DNA from: Cryoendolithus antarcticus
Lineage: Eukaryota; Ascomycota; Dothideomycetes; Cladosporiales; Cladosporiaceae
Reading direction: 5' to 3'
DNA length: 64,000 nucleotides
Assembly: GCA_002077065.1 (NCBI GenBank)
Contig: NAJO01000035.1
Span: forward strand, 124,001-188,000
Position 1 is the stretch's first letter, and the number at the start of each line of letters is the position of its first letter. This document shows, piece after piece, positions 50,952-62,203 of this stretch. The notes beneath the pieces are model-generated. The model had not been told where the DNA came from, searched no databases, and saw only the letters and a program-made list of their open reading frames with translations. A program made the position numbers and the translations under genes.

Positions 50952-52376
50952 CTACCCAGCAGCACTGCTAGCATCAACAACGCTCTCCCTATGCCTTCTC
51001 CTCCTCTCCCTTCCCCTCGCCCTCAAAACCTCCGCACTAACATACTCCCCGGGCAGCCTGAACTCCCGCTCCCCCAACTCCGGCATAGGCAATCCAAACG
51101 CCATGATTTGTCCCGCCCTACGCGTGCTAACACCCTCCTTCTCCTTGCCCTTCTTCAGCACCGCATCACGCTGCAGTCGATTGGGATAGAATGTTGTGAA
51201 GGGCGAGGGTGGGCGGTATGGGATCGGCTGTGCTGGAGGATGGCGGGATGTTTGCGGGAGTGGAAGTGAACGTCTGGCAGCTTTGCCAGCGCGCGCGGTC
51301 TCGAGCTGCAGTTGGCGGCTCGCGGCGTCGGAGCTGGGCGCATCGATTGAAGCCTCCGTGCCATCTTCGTCATCGTCTTCCTCTTCGGCCAGCCGCGCAG
51401 CTTCTTTCTCCAACCGCTGCCGCTTCTCCTCCTCTTTCCACTGCTTAAACTTGTCCACCAGTGCTTGCACTTCGCTGATGAAGTATGCTCTCTTGCTTTC
51501 ATATCGCTTCGCCTCGCTGTCTGTGACTCCAGTGACGCCGAGCACTTTGAGCCAATCGTGTCCAAGCAGCCCTTCCAGTAGACGGTCCAGCTGTACTTTC
51601 TCGTGCATGGCCCGCTCGCGCTCGATGTTGCGGAGCTGCTTCTCTTTCCGCTCGGCGCGCTTATGGGCTTTGAGAAAGAAGTCTTCTGTCAGAGGGTCAT
51701 CGCCATCCTCCGGAACATTATTGAGGAAGGTGGAAAGATCCAGGACGGTGGTTCCGGGCGCGTAAGATTGCGCAGGTGGTGTGCTCGCTGTGCCGTTGAC
51801 TCTCGCGTTCGTGAGTGATGCCTTCAGTTGCTTCGCGGGTGAGGGTGTCTCGGTGTTCGATCGCTTGGGCAGATCATCTGCCACGTAGATCACCGAGTCC
51901 AGGTTGATGAAGTCGTCTTCTCGGGGTAGGTCGAACATGATCTCCTCATAGTTCGGGAAGTACACAGCCAGCTCGCTCTTCAGCTTGGGTCCCTCGTCTT
52001 GACTGCGTAGTGTGCGCTTCTCCTCTTTCTTGCTCGCCGAAGATCCTGCTGGTGGGACAGGCGCAGACACCTCTCGCGTAGCACCTGCGACCGCATCTCC
52101 CTGAAAACTAAGCTCGCGCTGCACGCCATTGACGGTCTCTATCACCTTGCCTCCCGGCCTCCTTAGGGTGATCTTATTCGGCGGTCTTGGCGGTGTGTCT
52201 GCAGGGGGTGTGAAGAAAGCGAGTCCATCCAGCGTCTGCTGCTTAGGCCCGACGCGTAGCTCCAGCTTTCTCTTCTTCGCCGGTCGTTCATCCAGAAAGT
52301 CGGCATCTGCTTCGTGGGATGTCGCGTGTGGCATGACGCGTGCTTCGGGGGGAGGCATCGCGTGGAGTTGCAGCAT
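50952..52376 (-). CDS. SAS4-domain protein (something about silencing 4)
   Basis: A single 474-aa exon. The N-terminal 230 residues are basic, Pro-rich and mostly disordered. At about residues 235-335 lies a conserved helical domain: DDPLTEDFFLKAHKRAERKE, LLGHDWLKVLGVTGVTDSEA, then YFISEVQALVDKFKQWKEEE. It matches the fungal SAS4 domain, the scaffold subunit of MYST-type histone acetyltransferase complexes (Sas2-Sas4-Sas5 in yeast). After an acidic run the tail is basic and closes with LPGEYVSAEVLRARGRERRR. In filamentous fungi its acetyltransferase partner is not certain. Predicted nuclear. Confidence 0.75.
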   Translation of the reverse strand: MLQLHAMPPPEARVMPHATSHEADADFLDERPAKKRKLELRVGPKQQTLDGLAFFTPPADTPPRPPNKITLRRPGGKVIETVNGVQRELSFQGDAVAGATREVSAPVPPAGSSASKKEEKRTLRSQDEGPKLKSELAVYFPNYEEIMFDLPREDDFINLDSVIYVADDLPKRSNTETPSPAKQLKASLTNARVNGTASTPPAQSYAPGTTVLDLSTFLNNVPEDGDDPLTEDFFLKAHKRAERKEKQLRNIERERAMHEKVQLDRLLEGLLGHDWLKVLGVTGVTDSEAKRYESKRAYFISEVQALVDKFKQWKEEEKRQRLEKEAARLAEEEDDDEDGTEASIDAPSSDAASRQLQLETARAGKAARRSLPLPQTSRHPPAQPIPYRPPSPFTTFYPNRLQRDAVLKKGKEKEGVSTRRAGQIMAFGLPMPELGEREFRLPGEYVSAEVLRARGRERRRRHRESVVDASSAAG

Positions 52377-53331
52377 GGGCGGTCATCGTGTTTGCAGCGC
52401 TCAGGATGCTGACATTGATGAGGGATGGACACGACGGCCCTCTGTAAGTCTACCTGGAATGTTTGACGATGGACCTCACACTTCACGGCCTGCTACACTC
52501 GCCATTCCAATGCATCCTTGTCGCTGTCAAAGCTTCAATCTCGACTCGTCAACAAGCCTGACGTCATTCATATCGGACGTGGATTCGAAGGAAAGTGTCA
52601 GGGGAACAATTATTGATGTATCTCACCGTCTTCCACCGAGAAGAAGCACCCAGTGTACATTCAATTCGGAGCCTACCTAGTCGATCTACCTTATGTGTCA
52701 TGCGTTTGCTGGACTCTCTTCATCGCGACAGGCTTACACTGCGCACCCTACAACGAACGACGGTATCACAAGCCTAAGCATTGCACTAACCGGCCTCGAA
52801 TCGAAGCTCGATGTCCTGAGCTCAAGTCTCACCGGCCAGACCTTAGTACTGCTAACAGTAATATGACTGGCCGACGTCTATTTCGATAGCCACGCGGTCA
52901 AGAGCTAAATGCAACGTGTCAGGACAAATGCAGGGCATGTGACAGCGGGGAAGCTGGAAGCACATGCAAGCAAGCATCCGTTGTGACTTTGCAAGAATCG
53001 CTGAGCACCGCCTCGAAACATGCAGTCATTGGGCATCGAGTGTGCAATCAGCACAGAGATATGGCTAAACAGCCTCATGCCCACATGCACGCCATGCGAG
53101 CGCCGAGGACCCGGTATCGCCCAAGTCGTATCCACCTATCAAGCCCTCTGCTATTACGACCAAGCATGACAAGGCAGGGTTGCGCCATGGATTGCGGTGC
53201 GCCAACCAAGTCCAACTCCTCCACTTCCAATGCTCACGCTGCTTCTTCGCACGCTTCGACGTCATGCCACATGCCGTACCTGCCGTTTTACCCCGCTAAA
53301 GCACCTCATACCAAAGGATTGCGGCGAGCTA

Positions 53332-53360
53332 CCTACGCAGGCTACGTAGGGAGGCGTAGC
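53332..53360. promoter_or_regulatory. Overlapping inverted repeats of CCTACG/CGTAGG and GCTACG/CGTAGC
   Basis: CCTACG at 53332-53337 pairs with CGTAGG at 53345-53350, and GCTACG at 53341-53346 pairs with CGTAGC at 53355-53360. The two inverted repeats interlock within 29 bp, about 200 bp upstream of the ATG at 53558. The arrangement looks like a multimeric transcription-factor binding site; which factor binds is unknown. Confidence 0.4.
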
Positions 53361-53438
53361 TACAGGGCTACATGACCTTGAATTGCGTGCCCGCGATGGA
53401 TTGCGGTCCGGTTGGCGTGACCAAGGTAAGTGGGCTAG

Positions 53439-53444
53439 TATATA
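53439..53444 (+). promoter_or_regulatory. TATA box of the Ser/Gly-rich gene
   Basis: TATATA at 53439-53444, about 115 bp before the ATG at 53558. TATA boxes in fungi are enriched at inducible, stress-type genes. Confidence 0.5.
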
Positions 53445-53557
53445 GAGGTAAGGTCTGCCTAGGTTGGCAGGTTGATCGTTTCTCTCATCCGTACACGTAA
53501 GAGATCATTCGCAACCACACTATCCTTTCGGTCAAAGCAAATTAAGCACTCACAATC

Positions 53558-55025
53558 ATGTCTGAACGCGAGACCTACCCCCAGAGCGGCAGCTCAGGCC
53601 TCACTGGCAGCGGCAGCGGCAATACCTACGACTCCAACACCACAGGCTCCGGCCTCAGCCACACCGAGTCCAACCAGTCCGGCGGCGGCATTATTCAATC
53701 CGCACTTGGCATGGTCGGCCTGGGAGGCAACAAGACGACTGGCAGCTCCAACACCAGCGGCCTGACAGGCAGTGGCTACGACAACACGAGCTCGACAACC
53801 GGCTCAGGCATCACAGGTGGTCAAGGTCAGTATGGTTCCACTACCACTGGTAATCCCAGTGACATCACCGATGGCGGCTCTGGCTTGCTTCACGGCAATC
53901 AGTCAAGCGGCACTGGGTCCAGTGGCATTGGCCACAGCGGAGGACCGCACAGCACGTTCGCGGGCAACGCTCTCGACCCAGCTGTGCATGGCGAGCAGCA
54001 GAACCGTGGGACTGGCTTGAGTTTGCCGGGAGGTGCTGACTCGGGGTACACAGAGACGAGCTCAGGTGGCTCCGGTCTGACTGGCGGCAGCTCCGGCTTG
54101 ACTGGTGGCAGCTCGTCAGGCTATGACAACAGTGGCAGCTCTGGACTTACTGGTGGCAGCTCCGGCTTGACTGGTGGCAGCTCGTCAGGCTATGACAACA
54201 GTGGCAGCTCAGGCCTCACTGGCGGTAGCTCAGGTCTGACTGGAAACAGCTCGTCAGACTACAACAACAGCAACAACAAGAGCAGCGGTGGCATTACGGG
54301 CGCCATCTCCAACCTAGTCGGCGGAGGCTCTTCAAACAACAACACTAGCAGCAGCGGCTCCGGTCTCACTGGCGGCAGCTCATCAGGCTACGACAACAAC
54401 AGCAGCGGCTCAGGTCTGACAGGCGGCAGCTCCGGCCTCACAGGCGGCAACAGCTCCTCAGACTACAACAACAGCTCCACCTCCGGCACAGACTCCGGCA
54501 GCCGCTCTGGCACCTACGACTCCACTGCGCAGTCCACAACCCTCGCAAACGACAACACCCGTAACCCGGCAGCGGATGGCTCCACGTCCCAGAGCCAGCG
54601 CGGTAACGGTCCTGCGGATAACCCGACTACTTCCGGCTCGGGACAGGAACAGACTGAGGGGAGTGGTGCGAATGAAGAGGAGAGGAAGCACGATAACAAG
54701 GTCGCTGCTAAGCGGGAGAATCCCAGTGCTATTCCTACCGCTGGTGGAGAGAGGCTTGGGGAGAAGCATTGGGGGGAGAGCAAGGTTGTGCCTGACGCCG
54801 GTGTCGCGCCTCAGGATGAGGGGAAGGGAATTCAGAGTAGTGATAATGATCGTGAGTTTGTGCGATGAGGGTTGGGATGGGGTGGGATGTGTGCTGACTT
54901 TGAGTGTAGCTACGACTGCAAGTAATACTGCGAAGAACGCTGGGGGTAACTCTAGCTCTGGCTCTGGGCAGACGGAGGGGAAGGAGAAGTTGGGGGATAA
55001 GGTCAAGCATTTGCTGCACAAGTAG
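53558..55025 (+). CDS. Ser/Gly/Thr-rich repeat protein, stress-type hydrophilic protein
   Basis: Exons 53558-54851 and 54910-55025 give 469 aa (58-nt intron, GTGAGT donor, CTGAC branch-like motif). There is no signal peptide or membrane helix, so a cytoplasmic location is likely. Residues 1-330 are SGLTGSGS-type low complexity with repeated GGSSGLTGGSSSGYDNSGS units, encoded partly by a 69-nt tandem repeat. A charged stretch follows (ANEEERKHDNKVAAKRENPS, then LGEKHWGESKVVPD), and exon 2 ends GKEKLGDKVKHLLHK, giving an amphipathic basic tail. Extreme hydrophilicity and the conserved ends recall LEA-like or desiccation and stress proteins of filamentous fungi; this is by composition only. Confidence 0.75.
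54086..54223 (+). repeat. 69-nt coding tandem repeat, two close copies
   Basis: Copies start at 54086 and 54155. The first 56 nt are identical, beginning GGCAGCTCCGGCTTG and including CTATGACAAC at 54121 and 54190. Each unit encodes 23 residues. More diverged units extend from about 54060 to 54480. Confidence 0.85.
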
Positions 55026-55278
55026 ACGGGACATGAGTTGGCACGCTGTCCGAGAGGACGAGGCTTATGTATGAAATCGCAAGCAGCGCAATCTGAGCGC
55101 AACAATTGCCATCCGAGGCTCAAACTTGGTGTGTCACAGCTCATGCTGCTGCCGCGATTGTAATCCATCCTACACCTACCGAACGGTCTAGTTATTCCTG
55201 TCCTCCGGTGATCCCGAAATCTGTCATGTTGCCCGTGTTGCCTCTCGTCCCTAGACTCCACTGTCGCCCATGAGACTT
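55026..55278. other. Convergent 3' intergenic region
   Basis: 253 bp between the Ser/Gly-rich gene stop and the first BTB gene stop; nothing recognised. Confidence 0.45.
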
Positions 55279-56149
55279 TCAATCCAGCGCAGTGACTCTC
55301 TTCTCGCAACCTATGCAATTATAGTGCGTGATCCCCCCCTGCTTGCCTTTCTCGATGACCTCCAGGAGGAACACGTCGCGCTTACACGCTGTGCAGAATG
55401 AAACGCAGGGCCCTTGTCCTGTACTCGGCTCTGGCTTCGCAATCGGAGCATGTTCAATCGTAGCAAGGACCAGGTCTTGTGCCAAGCGAGGCAAAGCACG
55501 CACCAGAGCCGATAGCAGGGCTCGCCCTTTTGGTGCTGATTGATCTAGGTCGAGAGTGGCATCCAGAAGAGCAGTCCGGAATGCGGTCGTTGGTCCCTCT
55601 GATTCGTAGGCGAGCTCAGCAGCGGCCATGAGATCGGTGGTGCACTCGAGGGGCCGGCTTGTGATCATGGCCGCCATTGCCTGATCCGCCAGCGCGACGA
55701 GATCGGGCAGGTCGTACTTGTCCGCGAGAATGGCGACGTTGACGTGCTTCAAATACGTTTCCTCGGTCCTCTCGTACTTGAAATAGTACATATAGCGCAC
55801 GAGCGCATCGACACCATCTTCGTCTTCGCCACTTAGGTTGAGGCGCTTTCCCTTCGCCTCCTGCAGGTCGTTAGCTGCAAAATACTACTAATAGAGTGTT
55901 TCTGGCTGTCAAACACCCTGAAACGGCCGTCGCATGCGCACGCGAGGACGTCGGAATACAAGCAGAGCACGAAACGGTGCACCTTCCAGACCCGATCATT
56001 GCAAAGAATCTCGAAGTCGACGGTCTGGCCGGTCTCGTAGAGGCTGTGCTTGCGTTAGTGGCTGCAGTGAGATGAATCAGGGCATGGCGTTGAGCTACGT
56101 ACATCTGGAAGCGCTTTAGCACCTTTGATGGGTTTCCTGCGACGTTCAT
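55279..56149 (-). CDS. BTB/POZ-domain protein with C-terminal Cys pairs, copy 1
   Basis: Exon 1 is 56149-56103 (47 nt), exon 2 is 56043-55917 (127 nt) and exon 3 is 55860-55279; the product is 251 aa. Exons 1-3 rebuild a BTB fold: TGQTVDFEILCNDRVWKVHR, FVLCLYSDVLACACDGRF, then DALVRYMYYFKYE and NVAILADKYDLPDLVALA. BTB domains mediate dimerisation or Cul3 binding. A back-type helical segment follows, and the C terminus holds two Cys pairs, CTAC and CIGC, consistent with a small zinc site (inference). The open frame seen on its own starts only at residue 79; the splicing is needed for the domain. Paralogue at 56510-57459. Confidence 0.75.
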
Positions 56150-56509
56150 GTTATTTGCGTTCGGAGAGTAGGTATGTGGGTGTTGTCTTATTGCTGTGGG
56201 TGAAGTTGTGTTGTTTGACGAAATTAGGCAGTAAAGTGAAGGGGGGGAAGGAACGATGCAGATCATCGACCCGCACTTAGTGACTTCTATTTGATGCCAA
56301 AGAGACAGTGCTTCACTTACAGCTCTTCGCAGTGGCAGGACTTGCTGAAATCAGGATGTACCATGTGTCACATCTGGATCTGTGTCTGTATTCCTCCCCC
56401 TACTTCATGTGATCAAGACGCCATGTTCGTTCGTCATAAACCCTGCTGCACCTATGACTTTTCATGCAACCACGGTTGCGGATGTAGCGTCTTGCGCTCT
56501 TGACCGAGC
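56150..56509. other. Intergenic region between the BTB genes
   Basis: 360 bp. A 70-codon Cys-rich open frame on the plus strand (56291-56503) has no supporting evidence; not called. Confidence 0.45.
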
Positions 56510-57459
56510 TTAGAACCCTCTATTCATTTCCATAGCGAGTCCGCCAGGGCCATTCAGAAACGTTGGCAGATTGCTGCCCGTGCCACTAACGAACTCGTGG
56601 CCGCATCCACGGCATCTAATGTACTCAGGAAATATCGCCCGCTTCTCCTTGTTCTTCGTTGACGACAGCGCAGCGAGGAAGGCGTCATTGTTCTGGAGTG
56701 GTACCTGCGTACCGCAATTGCGACAGTACTGCAAGCCCTTAGTCTCCTCTTTCGCCTTCAAGTGTGACTTCGGCATGGCAATAGCGACATCTTGTGCGAG
56801 CGCCGGCAGTGCGCGTATGATGGTATCGTATTCCTCGGGCTTCAGTGTGCTGCTCTTGATCGTCGCGTTCACGAGTGCCTCGCGGAAGATACTCGTCGGG
56901 CCTTCGGCATCGTACGCAAGCTTTGCGGCTGCGATCAAGTCGGCCGTGACGGCAATCGCTTCGTTGCCCAGCAGATCCACGAGCTTCTCGTTCGCCAACT
57001 CGAGGAGATGCGGAATGTCGTATTTGTCTGCGAGAAGTACCATGTTGACATGGAGGGTGCAGGGCTCATGGCACTCATCATCGGTGGCGTAGTCGAAGTA
57101 GTACATGTAGTGGACTAGCGCGCCCACACTCGTCTCACCATCTACGCCAAGATCGATGGAACGCGCTGCGGCCTCCTGCTTGACGCCAGTGTGAGTCAAG
57201 TAGATAAATACGGATGTAGCGGCGGACCTTGAAATCACCATCGCAAGCGCATGCCAGCACATCAGAGTACAAATTTAGCACGAAGCTGTGGACTTTCCAT
57301 GAAGTCGTGTCACACACAATGGTGAAGTCGGTCGCTTGGCTTGATTCGAAGAGGCTGCGTGTCAAGATCGTCAGCGGATGGCCATGCTACGCCCGGAGCA
57401 AGATCATCTGACCTCTTGAATTTCTCGGCGACTGCGGATAAAGCACCTGGAGTACTCAT
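56510..57459 (-). CDS. BTB/POZ-domain protein with C-terminal Cys pairs, copy 2
   Basis: Exon 1 is 57459-57413 (47 nt), exon 2 is 57354-57228 (127 nt) and exon 3 is 57175-56510, giving 279 aa. The first two exons have exactly the lengths found in the neighbouring copy. The BTB domain reads SSQATDFTIVCDTTSWKVHS, FVLNLYSDVLACACDGDF, then ALVHYMYYFDYA and NMVLLADKYDIPHLLELA. The C terminus has CRNC and CRGC pairs about 30 residues apart, a likely zinc-binding pair, followed by a Gly/Asn-rich end. The second intron (52 nt) has a weak GTCCGC donor, so that boundary is less certain, although in-phase homology supports it. Function unknown; Cul3 adaptor is possible. Confidence 0.75.
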
Positions 57460-58718
57460 GGTCTCGAGCACCCTAAATGATCGCGGTCTCCTTGATAAAG
57501 AAGGAGATGTTGAGGATTATGATGGACGTGGACAAGCGACTGCTATGTAAGATGATCATGGTGTCCGTTCTGTTTGTGGCGGGGCCGACAAACGCGATCT
57601 GCATCTTGTCTCATAGCAACACCCGCCAGTCGCACACAGCTATGTCTCATTGCCTCAGGTAGGGCAGTTCTTCATGCTCGCTTGTTACTCCGTGCCAGGG
57701 GTCAGATCTCACATCGGTCAGCACGCATAGTTGACTATTCGCTCTCCTCTTCAATTATATCCAAATTTCGTGGTTCTTTGCTTCTGAAGGTTCGTTCCCA
57801 ATGGCCCGCGTAGCTCTGCCGTAGCACTAGATGCAGGAGTGGATGCTTCCTACCAGTCAGCTGAGCTCTCGGGGTAGCAGGCACTCAGCTACTGATGTCA
57901 AAAGCACGAAGGAACGTGAAAAGGACAGCGAAGGAAAATAACAAAGCAGAGATTCGATGAAATTGACAGCCCACGGTCTTTCGTAAGCCGTGAGCTTTCC
58001 TCAGCGTGGCGACACCAGTTTCGACGTTTTTCTCCGCTGCATCGGTGTGCAAACATCCCCGGTATTTCACCATCACCACCAAGCACGTTGCGCTCATATT
58101 ACCCGCTCCAGTACATTGTGGTCTGAACGCGGACGGTGTGCTGTATTGAAATGCCCAATATACGGCGGTCATGATTTGGCAGGATTTCTACTCCGACAGG
58201 AGACGTGTCGAATATGGGCGACATCGAGGGATTGCAATGCCGGCGGAGACTTTATGACCGTGGACCACTGATCGTAAGATCGTTGACTTGAGGGTGAGTC
58301 AAGTTGTTTGATGAAGGATATGGTATGCAGAAGGTATTTGATGGATGCTTTGATGAAGTGAGGTCGGACGACAGCGCTTGCCCGAATGAGGGAAGGGAGG
58401 AGTGGAGTCGAAGCGGAGAGGAGTCTTGTGCGCCACCATGGGCATCGCAATCGATATCGGTGCCCATTGTAGTATATTCATCTTGCGTGTCTGATCAGAC
58501 GACATTGGTGAAGGAAGAAGACAGGGACACGTTCGCTGCGCAACTTGCAGACTTCGCATTCGCCCCACTTCGGATAACCTCGACCAAGTCGTCTGGTCGA
58601 GCCATGATATAGGCCAGATTGAGCACCACAACGATCGCATATGACAATGGCACACTCGCGATGATCACCGAACGACATAAGATCATACCTGGCATACGCA
58701 TGACACATAGTCGAAGCC
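57460..58718. other. Long divergent intergenic region
   Basis: 1259 bp between the BTB gene start (minus) and the LSD1-type gene start (plus). No frame with a domain was found on either strand; minus-strand frames around 58250-58700 are short and partly antisense to LSD1. Confidence 0.5.
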
Positions 58719-61700
58719 ATGGCGGAGATTGGCAACATGTCGGATATCGCGGGACTGGTGGCTGGACCGAAGGCCAATAATGCCACGACTGCCAATGCGA
58801 TCTCTCCTCTTGACGAAGACGACTCAAGCCTCTCCTCTGCAGCAAGTGACATTTTCGACCGGCTGCCATCGAACAAGAGAGCAAGTAGCGGATCCTGGGA
58901 GGTCGATGCAAATGGTAATTGGCATCGATATGGCTCCCTTGAATCAGCTACGAGCACAGGGATATCTTCCATCTGTTCTTCTACTGCTGCTGACGATGTA
59001 TTGAAAGATCGATCATCAGGACCTTCTTCATCCAAGAAGCGTATGTCCGATGGCACTATCAAAGTCGCATTGCCATCATCTAGCATCAGCTCGGGAAGTG
59101 CAGGAACACCACGAAGTATCGAGCAAAGAGGCATCTCAACAGAGCAAAGAGGCATCTCAACAGAGCAAAATGGGAAGCTCAAGCCACAACAGAAACGCAG
59201 AGGACGTCCGCCAAAGGACAAGACTACCGTTCAGCCATTGAAGCCCCGACATCGAACTGCTTCGTTGATCTCGACAATGCAAGGGGATGTCAAACCACGA
59301 TCTGCAATTCCATACACGCTCCCGATCAGCACGTTTGCCTCTCAGTGCATCGAAGCTGCTCACGCCTCTCGTCTGGACCCATACGTCTTGCATGCTGGCG
59401 AACACGCTCTCTTGGCAGACCGTATTACCTCTGCAGAGGTCACGGTGTATCTCAACGTTCGAAATGCGATATTACGTCTTTGGATACAAAACCCTCGGTG
59501 TTGTGTCACAGTCGAAGAGGCAGCTGGCTGTGCCAAGGAGGGTCGCTTCTATGGGCTAGCAGAGGTTGCGTACAAGTGGCTCACCCGAAATGGTTACATC
59601 AACTTTGGCTGCGTCGAAGTCCCACAGAATCCGACAACGAGTGCAAAGCCAAAGAGAGCATTGAAGCAGAAGACTGTGGTCGTCATTGGTGCCGGCGTAG
59701 CTGGTCTCACGACCGCACGCCAGCTTGAGGGTCTTTTCGCACAACACTCAGATCATTGGCTTGAACGGGATGAAAAGCCGCCAAAAGTCGTCATCTTGGA
59801 AGGCCGCAAACGCATTGGTGGACGCGTCTACTCAAAGCCATTACGAACGCAGAAGCCGCATGATCTTACAGGGGATCTCCGAAATACCGCAGAGATGGGT
59901 GCGATGATCGTGACTGGGTTTGAACATGGCAACCCGCTCGACCCAGTCATACGTGGTCAGCTTGGCTTGCAATATCATCTAATGACAGATGCACTCACGA
60001 TATATGACACGAATGGCAAGCCTGTGAAAGAGAAGCGCGACATGCTGAACACTGAGCTGTACACGGACATCACTGATCGAACAGGCGACTTCCGAGCAAT
60101 GGCGCAGCCTCGAAATATGCTTAAGGGGGACGAGGACCTCATCAAACGCTCGCGAGATCCAATGCCAGGCGGATATAATAGCTTCAAGCTCGAGCCACTA
60201 CCTGAACCCCTTGGAGGCAAGCCGAAGACCGTCATGAAGAGAGGGCGACGGCTCAACGCGCCACCCGTGACCGAGAAATTGACAGGAAGAGCACAAGTGG
60301 TAGAGGCAAGCACTGACACAGTGAAGGCAGCACAAGCCGCAACTGAGATGGGCTGGAAAGTCAAGGAGGGCGTTTCCAAGCATGACACAGTATCATTGAA
60401 GCCAATCGCTGAAGCGACTTTGTATCCAACTTTGGGAGCTGTCATGGACAACGCGATCACGCAATACCAGTCATTGCTCGAGATGACTTCACAGGACATG
60501 CGACTGCTCAATTGGCATCATGCGAATCTGGAGTACGCCAATGCTGCGCCTGTCAGCTGGCTCAGTCTCAGCGGACATGACCAAGATACCGGTAACGAAT
60601 TTGAAGGCGCACACTCCGAAATCATTGGCGGATACACACAGCTCCCACGCGGTCTGATGAACCTGCCCACGAAGCTGGATGTCAAATTCCAGTCAATTGT
60701 CGACAGCATACATTACGATGACCATTTAGAGGACGATTCGCTTAGGACGCGCATAGTCTGCACAGATGGTCAAGTGGTTGACGCTGATGAGATCGTGGTC
60801 ACTGCACCGCTTGGTGTGCTGAAGAGCGAAGCCATTGATTTTGATCCGCCTCTTCCGCATTGGAAGATGGGCGCGATCGATCGGATGGGCTTCGGGCTAC
60901 TCAACAAGGTATGGCTGAATGCCTCCAACGCCATGATACACTCACTGACAAGAAGCAGGTCGTCTTGGTATACAACCAGCCCTTCTGGGACGAGACAAGA
61001 GATATGTTCGGCTTGCTCAATGAAGCAGAACACGCAGACAGCCTCAACCCATCGCACTACGAAAGACGAAGAGGGCGATTCTACCTCATCTGGAACGCAT
61101 CGAAGACTAGCGGCAGACCAGTTCTCATCGCGCTCATGGCTGGACACGCGGCACACCAAGCGGAAGTCACTGATACGTCCACCCTCGTCAACGAAGTTAC
61201 CGATCGCCTTAGACGAGTCTTCTCGCCATCAGTCCCACTCCCGCAAGAGGTGATAGTCACGAGATGGAAACAAGACCCCTTCACGAGAGGCACATATTCG
61301 TTTGTTGCGCCACGTACACAACCGCAAGATTACGATCTTATGGCGAAGTCTGTGGGTAATCTGCACTTCGCTGGCGAGGCCACGTGTGGCACACATCCTG
61401 CTACGGTACATGGAGCTTTTCTGTCTGGCTTGCGAGCTGCTGCCGATGTCATGGAGAGCATGATTGGGCCCATAAAGCTGCCCAGCCCGCTTGTTGGCCC
61501 ACCTACGGTCAAACAAGAGACATCGACTGGGTTCTTCGCACGAGCTGCGCCCACGCCAACGCCAGTGTCGCGACCACAGGCACTGCCAGCTACCTATAGC
61601 TCGGCTACCGCGACTTTGGCCTCAGCAGAGCCACAGATCAAGCAGGAACCCTCCTCAATGCCACTTCACAGTATCCCTGCGGCAGCTCTACCTACCGTAC

Positions 61701-62203
61701 CACGCAAGTCGGTCTGTGCAGCGGACCCTTCTTTCTGGATTCCCGACACCTTCGACTCCCATCTCACCTACGAGACCTGTATACTCAGTCTCATCAGCTC
61801 CAAGATTGGTGATCGCGCACTCAAGCCTCTGCGCCCTGGCGTAAACCCTTTCCTTCTCTTCACGAAAGCTCACTGGGACGAGTGCCGCGAGTTTTGCAAT
61901 GAGGATCCGAAGCTAAGGGATGTGAGGAATATCATTCGCACTACGCTGGGGATCAGGTGGAAGGCGTTGAGCGAGGCTGAGAAAGTTCCGTGGGTCGAGC
62001 AGAGCGTTGCGGCTCAGGGCGAGGCTGATCGCGCGAGGAAAGAGTGGGAAGCAGGCGTGCAGAGATGGGATGAGGAGGCTAAGCGCATAAGGGAGGAGTT
62101 CATGAAAGAGCGCCCACCGCCCGAGGGTTTCAGCGGAGAACTCGGAGGCGACGGTGGTAAGAGGAAGACCAATGTCAGCGCTTGCGTTGGGCTGGGAATG
62201 TGA
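58719..62203 (+). CDS. lsd1: LSD1-type histone lysine demethylase with SWIRM, amine oxidase and HMG box
   Basis: Exons 58719-60908 and 60959-62203 (50-nt intron, phase 0) give 1144 aa. It is an FAD-dependent amine oxidase of the LSD1 family, expected to demethylate histone H3 lysines in chromatin. The disordered N terminus has an AT-hook-like RRGRPPK near residue 160. A SWIRM domain covers about 194-293 (ends WLTRNGYINFG). The FAD Rossmann motif VVVIGAGVAGLTTARQLE lies near 318-336, and the oxidase ends with FAGEATCGTHPATVHGAFLS. A C-terminal HMG-box-like region (RPGVNPFLLFTKAHWDEC to WKALSEAEKVPW) lies at about 1020-1095. Fungal LSD1 homologues with HMG boxes are known. The splice restores LLNK to VVLVYNQPFW. 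Confidence 0.9.
59121..59162 (+). repeat. 21-nt coding tandem duplication in the LSD1 gene
   Basis: The unit gagcaaagaggcatctcaac plus a occurs at 59121-59141 and 59142-59162, exactly repeated, followed by a partial third copy (gagcaaa). It encodes EQRGIST twice in the disordered N-terminal region. Confidence 0.9.

Larger units (their letters stand above)
52377..53557. other. Long divergent intergenic region
   Basis: 1181 bp between the SAS4 gene (minus) and the Ser/Gly-rich gene (plus). No gene supported; open frames such as 52983-53375 lack any domain. It holds the nested CTACG palindromes at 53332-53360 and a TATA box at 53439-53444. Confidence 0.5.

Noticed and set aside
45238..52376. 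Secondary-metabolite or defence-type gene cluster
   Set aside because: No synthase, transporter, tailoring enzyme, NLR or transposon gene occurs; neighbouring genes belong to unrelated housekeeping functions.
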